In this document: in pieces, positions 37,435-64,000 of the stretch
Layout of the letters: the number at the start of each line of letters is the position of its first letter
Position numbering within the stretch: position 1 is the first letter of the stretch
Origin: Ascidia mentula
Lineage: Eukaryota; Chordata; Ascidiacea; Phlebobranchia; Ascidiidae
Assembly (NCBI GenBank): GCA_947561715.1
Contig: OX387202.1
Location: 12,661,001-12,725,000, forward strand
Direction of reading: 5' to 3'
DNA length: 64,000 nucleotides
Notes under the pieces: generated by a model
The model's input: the letters and a program-made list of their open reading frames with translations, nothing else
Databases searched by the model: none
What the model was told of the DNA's origin: nothing
Program-made: the position numbers and the translations under genes

Positions 37435-40400
37435 GACAGGGATTTGAACGTGGAAAACTAGTGGTCAACTTCTGCATAAAGGCGAAAATCCGTGACACCG
37501 CAGTTGAATTTAGGCTTTTTCAACCTCTCTCTCTCTTTCCCTCTCTTTTCCATTGAATTATACGTACTTGTATGAAATTGTGTGACGACCGTTTATTCTT
37601 CGCTATCTCGATGTAAATTATGGAGATGTTGGAATGTTTGTTGATAACAAGTCCGTGAAACGCTCGGCTTTCGTTTCTAGCAAGTTTGGGGATATCTCCT
37701 ACTGTTTAATGATAAACGAAACGTTTTCTTCATTCCGCGTACTTTTTCAATTGCGTACTTCTTGCGAAACGTGAATTACTTCATCAATGTTCCAATTTTT
37801 TCAGTGTTTTCTATTGATTTTGCTCCTTGCGCGTCACTGCGCTATTACATAATTTCGATACAATTTCGCATCTCCTGCTATCAATTCAGTTTTATAATAA
37901 AAGAAAGTTTTCAACGAATTCTATGACCACAGTAAACAGCAGTTGGCAGATAAAAAAATACAGTGTGAAATGATGAAATTGAGCCAATAATGATCGGTGA
38001 ATCCCTATCAGATCTCATCGGTGCAACTTGGTGACTGTAAGAATGGACTTGCGGGCGAACTCACCAAACACAGCTAACTCCAGGTTCAAAATTACCTACA
38101 GTCGTTGTACTACAAAATGCCAGGAAACTACCTGTGGGTAAAACTAGCCTTACGTGTGCACTTGGATCATGTTTGTCTTGGTTATTTAACGCAAACTAAT
38201 GTACTCCAATTCAACAACACAAGCCTTCGTATTCTAACTCAATTACACCATAGCGTTCGCTGTAAAATTTTATGTCTACACTTGTATCACTAGCCTTTAA
38301 TTTAAAATTACCCCAAACAAAACATAAATTTTTAATAGCGTAGGTTTTCCTTTAAGCCGGTGTGCTCAGTTAACTGTATCGCATCGCATGGCATCCTACC
38401 CTGACTTTTTCCGCATTTCCAGTTTCGACAACGCACGGCAGTGACAAATTGTTGCTGAAAAAGGGACGTTTTTACTGACACAATCGGAACGGCTATACTC
38501 ACCACAGCACTGTGCTGAAGCTAGCCTAGCTATTGTTGATGTTAATTTACATTGGGCAATATAAGGGTTGCGTTTTAATAACTGTTACTTCCACACACAA
38601 TTTTATTTTGCTAAGGTATTCAAACATGTTTGTAGTCTGACAGATTCCTTTTTTTGAAGGCAGACCTTAAACGCTTGCTGTATTTCTCATAGTTATATTT
38701 TTTAGGGCCATGTTATATTCATGAGTGTTTCTAGCTTCAAGTTTTGTCCCGCGTCAGGTTACACCAAAGACAATCGCTCACTCTGTACAGAGGTTGGCGT
38801 TACGCTCAGTAGGCCTGCGTTATTTTGGAGGCTGGAAAACGAAAAACAACCTTCGCCGCTTAAAAAACAAAACCATTCAGAAAAAATAGAACGCACGTTG
38901 CTGTGATATGTGTTGCTTTGGGTAGAAACTGAGCAAGGACTGGACTGACTGTTTTAGAAAAGTTAGTGAGGATTAAGTGTTGTTTTTTTAGCAATTGTAG
39001 GTTCAAATTGACACTGCTGTGTTGAGCACGTTGCACTATAACGATAAAAAATGGTTTTGTTCGTGGCCTTATGCTCATGTACAGGGGCTTATGTACAATA
39101 GAGCTGGATGTACTCTGAAACAATTCCTGTACAATCAACATATTTTCTCGGATAATTTTTTGAAGTCTTTTTGTATGTGGTTTTGCTTACTCAGAGCCAG
39201 ACAGCCTGGTGCAAAAAAAAATAAATTCAGTAAGTGGGCAAACAGCATGTTGGGACTGAACAATGAGACACCTTTCACCTACATACGCATGAGCTTGCGC
39301 CAGCTAAAAGCACTCTGTGAACGAACAATAACCCTTTCAATTAACTCCGTTTGTTGTTTGTGCCCCAAACAACTGTTCTTTGCTGATTTACCGAAAGTCA
39401 ACAAAATTTAGGTTGCTGTTATCGTTAACCTTGGTATGTGCTAGTACAAAACAGCACTAAAACAAAATGTAACTGAATCAGACGAATGGTATTAGTGGGC
39501 ATGAGTTGGCAGATTTCAGTCAGACGAAAACAAAGCCTCGTGCAATCGTGAGCACAAAGCGTGACACGCCCGGTCCCCAACTACATTGCAGCTCAGGGCG
39601 ATTGTTGCGTCATAAACTACGCGTGTACCGGTTTTGTTTTCGAGCAATGTTGCGCAATCGAAAGTCACTTGACTTCTTTTTCTGAAAATTAGTGCAAAAT
39701 CTCGGCATAAAAACACCTCTTTGCCCAAAAGATAACCAGTTATCTTGGGTTTGTGGAAAGTCAGGTCGCATATTAGCGTGGAGTTTGCAGAGAGTTTATC
39801 TCAAGAACGCAGGATGTGCAAGCGGCAAAACTGCTAGAAACTTATTTACAACTGGCTCAACAAATATGGTTTGTCGCTATTAAATTGTGTTAAATTCGCA
39901 AAGAATTTGGTGGCAATAATGGAAAGCACAGGATTATGTTTGAGGAGGGGCATATTAACGTAATAAATATTAAAACACTGAACTGTGACCATTCTAACAA
40001 AAAGCTGATTGTGTTTATGAAAATCCACTTGGCAACGATATTCGACATAGCAACATTATGTTCAAGCGTTCTTGTGTCGCTTTGGTCACGTGCTTCATTG
40101 GGGAAATCCCCGCGACATGTTTGTAAATGCTCTGAGCGACCCGAGATACATCACTTCCTTTTGACTGCCAGCTGTTATGATGGCCATTGCTTGGCGATTT
40201 GAACGGTAAGATCAGTTTCAGTCGTGCGTCTAGCTGCGGTCCTATCACCTGTATGTATCCTTGTTTGACACCAATATGCATAGTATTGCATTATATTGAA
40301 TAGTATTGCAAGGGGTTATTTACTGCAACGACGCTAACTAACAGACAGTCAGTTAAACTTAATGGCAATGAATTATTTATGTACCAAGCAGTTGCGTCGT

Positions 40401-40886
40401 AGTGGATGGACAGCATGCAGTCATTGTTGTGGCAACACGATAAAAACGTAATATGTATCAATTTAAGCATGCTTATAGGACCCATAAACGGTTTGTGACG
40501 AAACACATGAATCATCACAAAAGGTATTTTGTGACGCAATCGTTTTTTTGTGATGTTACAGTAACTTAACTACACAGGCGGATTTTTCGTTTAAAGTACA
40601 AGACTTTTGTCCCGAAACTGTAAGGAAAATATGTCAGACAGCATAGACATAGAGGTCACTACAAAAATTGAAGTTTTGGTATAGTGCGTGCGCTCCCCAT
40701 GAGAATTGGTTGACGCCCCCCCCCCCCCGGTTAGAGTGTAGCAAGGTCCTAACAGTTTAAAAGCTGAAATATCTATTGTTAAGATTGCAAAAATATGTGC
40801 AATGTTTTTATACAGTATGTGCGTATACATTATTTAGTTTTAGTGTAGCCTATTAGAGAAACTGTAACTGCCGCACAAACGAAAGC
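37435..40886. other. Intergenic stretch between the two ABCB genes
   Basis: About 3.45 kb. A possible polyadenylation signal AATAAA for copy A lies at 37897-37902. The longest open frame (39019-39411, 130 codons) has no recognisable domain and no splice context, so it is not called. A poly-C run lies at 40717-40728. No other feature can be supported. Confidence 0.6.
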
Positions 40887-59241
<18,355 letters not shown>

Positions 59242-62200
59242 GACTTGGTTTAAACTAATTACAAAAACACAACCCTCATCCATTGGGAAAATACTGCTAC
59301 ACCACTCACAAAGTTTTTTCCAAACTTAATCTACATATAAGTCTGTGTAAATCATATTTTTTTGCGAATTTTATTGGTTATGCGTAAACAGGGCAACCAC
59401 CTGTTGTTGATGGTTATATATTTGAGTTGAAATACTACACGAAATCGTAGCGTTAATATTTGCCCAGATTTCTATGTTACGTAGGCTTACATGTGGATCA
59501 AGTTTGGCGAAAACTTTGTGACCCGGTGTTAAAGTATCTTCCTATCCATTGGGCTGTATATCCTTTGAGCTGTTGAAAACGTTGCCTTATTTCGTATTAT
59601 TTAATATGTACAGTGTTTTGTGTTTCCTCAGTATTGCAAAGTTACTTCCTTCTAACCTTATAGTTGACCTAGGAATTTTTTTAACTATTTTCTTTATCTA
59701 CATCTTGTCATGATCAACCATACCACAAACACACAATTGCAGATCATTTGCCTGAAAGGAATAAATACTGCCATCGCTTTGCCATCACATTTCTCTTTAG
59801 TGCCGCTTGTACGCGAATCTTCCTCAATAAATCTTTTATGTTCCACAATTCAATTGAATCAATGTAGAAAAATACCACTGCAAATGGCCGACGTTAGCCT
59901 ACTTTTCCAGCATTTTTTATTTTTCTTTTCCTGTCATAATTCTTCTATTGGGCCAAAAATTGTCACGATTTCCTTTAACATTTGTCCGTTACGCTCTCAG
60001 GCAATTTGAGCCCGTTCTGGAATGTAGCAATTATGACGTCACAAACAGGTGTTCCGCCCGAGAGCATCTCTTCGTAATCAGATAGGCAAGCTGTTACGCT
60101 TCACTGCACGCAGTGTTTTGCACAAGCGCAAAAGCGAGTTGTTGCGGAAGACCTAACCACAGGCAGAAACTTTGGGGTGATTTAACTGTAGCCTTGCAAA
60201 AGCGCAAACCAGTGACAGTTTGTAGAATTAGTTGTTTATCATAACTTATTAAGGTTCATTCGTTGTGGTTTGTTTGATCTGTTGTTTGATGGGGTTTATT
60301 TTACCGCTAAAAAGTTGCTGATCTGTTGTCGTCAGATAAACAAAAAAATATCGGAATCTATTTGCAACTTTTTTATTGAGCGGGAGGTGAACGTGTAGGA
60401 ATTAAAGTTGACTACACAGATTTGATTGAAACTGTTGAATGCAAGGACATGGCGTTTTTGTACAGGAAAACGTATTTGCGCTTGTTGATGCGAAATTTAC
60501 AGATAACAGTGACCTAAAGAAACGTCCAATCTTCATTTGCCATCGATCCAAAGAGTTGTGGTTCCTTATTGCAAGCGGTTTAATTGTCAGCAAATATTCT
60601 TACGTAACAGCATAGAATTCGTATTGTATGAAATTTTATTAACATTGGTTTGAGAGGCCAATATTTACTCAAGAAACTAAGCCTTTTGTGGTTCGTTTGT
60701 CTTTCCCCTCGAAGCTGGGATCTAAATTTAGAAACAGACATAAAACTTTAAAGCCTCGTATTAGTTGGCTTAGAAAAATCTACATTCGACCTATACACGG
60801 CTTCTGACAAAGAGATAGCTTTGGTAGGCAACGAGGTTGATGCTCTGATACTAAACGTGGGACAATGAGTTGTATTTGAACTTCAACCCTTTTCTGCTGT
60901 AAAATTACTCAATTTGCTATTGTTGAAAGGCAATAAAACAGCACACTTTAAAGTACAGCGAAAGGGCAGGGTATAGTGAAACCAGCCAACAGAGTAGATA
61001 TCATGTATGGAGACAACAATGGATTAGTGAAATCGTATAATTTTTTACGTGTGTGTGGTGTGCTAGTTGAAAAAAACACAAAAAGTCTGGTCTGCAGCCC
61101 AAACAGAGTTTTATACGTGCTCTTCTACCTACAGTAAATGGAGCTCGGGGTGTTCTAATGCTTTGTGTGCATGTTTCGCTTAGCTGTTGGTGGATCGTTC
61201 TTTGAATAATTTATGCTCACACGTCAACTGCGTGGTGCATTTGATCTCTTTGTGCAGGCATTCTGCAGAACTGTTGGTTTTAATGCATAGAGGAATCTGA
61301 ACCATCGAACACGCACTGGTGCTGATTTTGATCTTGCTGTCAGACAATTTTGTTCGGTTGGCGATAAATTTATCGTTACAATATGAAGTAAACGGGGAAA
61401 AAGAGCTTTATTATATATTTGTACAGAATAACTATCAGTAGATCTTTATCGAGATAGTCAGCAAAAAAGTGCCATTCTTTGCCCTTCGGTTAAATAAAGC
61501 TGGATCGTGTCACGGGAAATGGCAGTTTGTTTTATTTGTGGTAATTCAAAATCAAACATATTGAGAATATGCAGACATGTCTCCAATTGCCGCTAAAGAA
61601 GGTTATATGTCCAATTGTGGCGACCTGTTGCTGCTCAACCTGCAGTTTTGTTCGTCGCGGTCAACGCGTGCCTACGTGACTGAATGATGCGAGTTAACGT
61701 CGTTAACCGTTTGATATCAAGGTCGCCTGCGGCAATGCGGTTTAATTTACCGTTTTATGGAGTGAGCAGAAGTAGTTTTGCAGATGTTTTTGAACAATCT
61801 TTGGAGAGAATTCTTTTTCAAAAAACATCATGTTTATATGGCAGTTTGTTATTAAACAAGATTCTTGTGTGACGAAACTTTTCAATGAAAACTACGCGGT
61901 TCCAAACATAAATAATTTTCTGCCTGTAACATTGATGTTGTTTGTGTCTCCATATACCACAAGACCCATCATCATTCAACAAAAACCCTAGGTTTTCTGA
62001 ATAGCCCAAACTAACGCCTTCCATTGCCATATAAGGTAAAAGTTTTTTGTGCCTAAAGTCGTATGGGCGGTGCAAGTTGTAAAACAAAAAAGTAGCACCT
62101 CGATGTCATGCTGTTAAATATTTCATGTAAAACCAAGTGTTCCGTTTTACCTGCAGTTTAAGCTTCAATGCGTTTGCCAAATCAGCATTCCTTGCATAGA

Positions 62201-64000
62201 TGAACGTCAACAAAAAAAATTTTGCGCCGCAGGCCCGGTTTCCCGGTTGGCTTGTAGCTTGCCGCTCCCGTTTTGTAATTGAAATCTAAGGAAAAAATCC
62301 GGCTTAATTTACCATCGTTTGTTGCAGAAAAGTTGCGCAATACTTTTCGAACGTTTTTCGAACCAGTCATCGTGGCGTGTAGGGCTTACGTTCCACGAAG
62401 AAGTCCCTTCTGTAGCCATGCAGTGTTGTTGTTTTTCTGCCTAGTCATTGTGCCGCCGTTGGTGGCCAGTAGCCGATTGATGTCATTGTTTGAGTGTGAT
62501 CGAACAATGCTCGTTCGTTTTGTTACGTAACAATGCTTCGATCAGTCACGTGAAAGTTACCCTTGTGCCATAACACGTCGACTGTAGTCAAAAAAACTCT
62601 TAAAATACAGCGTTAATTTAGCATGCCAATACATGAAGCTCCGACATCAGTTTTGAAAATCACTTATTTCAACAATACTGTGATGACAAACAGCATTTTT
62701 CCACAAAGCTTTTAAATTTAAGTTGGTGCTGTACGAGTTTATCCTTGAAAAAGTCGGTTTAACTAGTTCCAATAGTGCTTGCAACGCGTTTATATCACGA
62801 TTAAATCCGACCCAGTCGCAAATGCCTAAAACGTGGCAGGAACAGATTAATCAAATGTTCCCGAGTAATTTATTCAAAAATGCCGGTTGCGAACAGCTAG
62901 ACTGCTATTCTATGTAATCACATACGACTGTTGAAGAGATACCATAGCCTCAGAAAGGATTGCAATATGATAAAATGAACCTCGTAATATTGAATTCGCT
63001 GATATGGAGACAAACCTTTAACTCTTTCAGTGCAGACATAATAGCCAACAGAAAAAGTTCTGTCCCATGCAAATTTGGCGTCATATTTGAAGCTGAGGTG
63101 AAGAATGGTAAGCCGGTATGACGTAATGTATTGTCCCAAACGAAAGCAATTGTTTGATGTTTAACAAAAAGGAAATTTTCAAACCGACATATAACGTCTT
63201 TTTTTCCGAATTTGGACTTGATGATTTAAAGGAGAAACGAACATATTTGAGTTACGTATGTTTGCCTTTGGAACAATACGCAACCCAGCCCTTGCTTGTC
63301 TACAGTGAGTCACGGCACACAAATACTACGATGATTGAAAAAATACCCCCTTTCGTGGATGAAAGACTAAACTGGAACTGCAGACGGCGTATTGATCCAT
63401 TACTAAAAGTGTCACAAGCAAAACAAAAATCGTGTCCTTTGCCGCAAGCAAAAAATAGCCCCCGGCCTTTTAAAACTTAAAACAATGATCAGTATTTACG
63501 GATATGAAGCTGCAGTTCGTGTTTTGACTTAACGGGAGATTTTTTGCGTAATTTATTGATACGTGGTGTTGTTAAGAAAACGAAGAACCTAAAATAATGT
63601 CACGATTCCGTTACACATTTAGGTCTCAAATTTGCGGTTCAATCAAGGTTATGTCGTTGCACTGTCGATTGTTTGTTGTATGGACATACACACTCAGAAA
63701 TCGTGAACCTCCCTCTAATCATTAAATTTACCAGTGTGGCGTTCCTGTTCTTGTCGCTTTCAGCAGAAAACGAACCGGTCAACACTGGTTGCGGAACATG
63801 ATACCCGTAAGTGCCTTGCGTCTTGTGATTTTGGAATTGTTGGAATGTCTGAGTGCATCCGCGTGTAAGTAATGGTGCATATCAGCTGTCCGAAATCTTA
63901 TGTAAATGGGTTTAGTACAAGCGAATATTGATCTGCAAGGTGTAAGGAATTGTGATACGGCATAAGAAGTGTGGTTGCATTACGCAATTGGAAATGTTGA
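59242..64000. other. Downstream region with no gene recognised
   Basis: About 4.8 kb after the second ABCB gene. A possible polyadenylation signal AATAAA lies at 59826-59831. The longest open frame, 63154-63480 (108 codons, +), shows no known domain, no signal peptide and no splice pattern, and is not called. No tRNA, LTR or clear inverted-repeat element was seen. Confidence 0.5.

Noticed and set aside
39019-39411. 130-codon + frame between the ABCB genes
   Set aside because: No domain, signal or splice context; composition like the surrounding intergenic DNA.
63154-63480. 108-codon + frame near the window end
   Set aside because: No recognised motif and no supporting exons; could be chance.

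Overview
The window is animal nuclear DNA: intron-rich, AT-rich between exons, with GT-AG introns and clustered gene families. It most resembles a tunicate (Ciona-like). That rests on dense small introns, head-to-tail paralogues with splice-acceptor-like AG dinucleotides just upstream of several start codons (as expected where spliced-leader trans-splicing is used), and a BEL/Pao retrotransposon. The assignment is an inference; nothing here proves the species. All host genes recognised are on the + strand.

Layout. (1) 1-17622: four tandem paralogues of a secreted or lysosomal serine carboxypeptidase of the cathepsin A (CTSA, lysosomal protective protein) type. The first lacks its 5' exon, which lies outside the window; the others are complete with ten coding exons each, and most exon lengths are identical between copies. 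All four keep the Ser-Asp-His triad. Copy 1 has substitutions at the three positions that in this family bind the substrate's C-terminal carboxylate, so it may no longer be a carboxypeptidase. (2) 17623-19802: intergenic DNA with a diverged solo LTR of a BEL/Pao relative. (3) 19803-37434: a complete full-length ABCB1-like (P-glycoprotein/MDR) transporter, 25 coding exons, about 1318 residues. (4) 37435-40886: intergenic, no gene recognised. (5) 40887-59241: a second ABCB1-like transporter with the same 25-exon structure, about 1326 residues. Its intron 9 carries a whole-looking 7.08-kb BEL/Pao LTR retrotransposon (45054-52136) with 468-bp LTRs that look identical by eye, so the insertion is young. 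(6) 59242-64000: no gene recognised.

The two ABC transporters are diverged in most transmembrane exons, but several nucleotide-binding-domain exons are nearly or fully identical, including at silent sites, which points to gene conversion. The carboxypeptidase array shows similar mosaicism (copy 4 resembles copy 3 in exon 2 and copy 2 in exon 3). The introns hold small inverted-repeat elements, a hAT-like non-autonomous transposon, two minisatellites and several short motifs resembling hammerhead-ribozyme cores. The carboxypeptidases (protein turnover in lysosome or secreted fluid) and the ABCB pumps (export of lipophilic compounds at the plasma membrane) are simply neighbours; nothing in the sequence ties them into one pathway.

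Exon boundaries were read by eye from splice signals, reading-frame continuity and comparison between paralogues; no alignment or database search was run.
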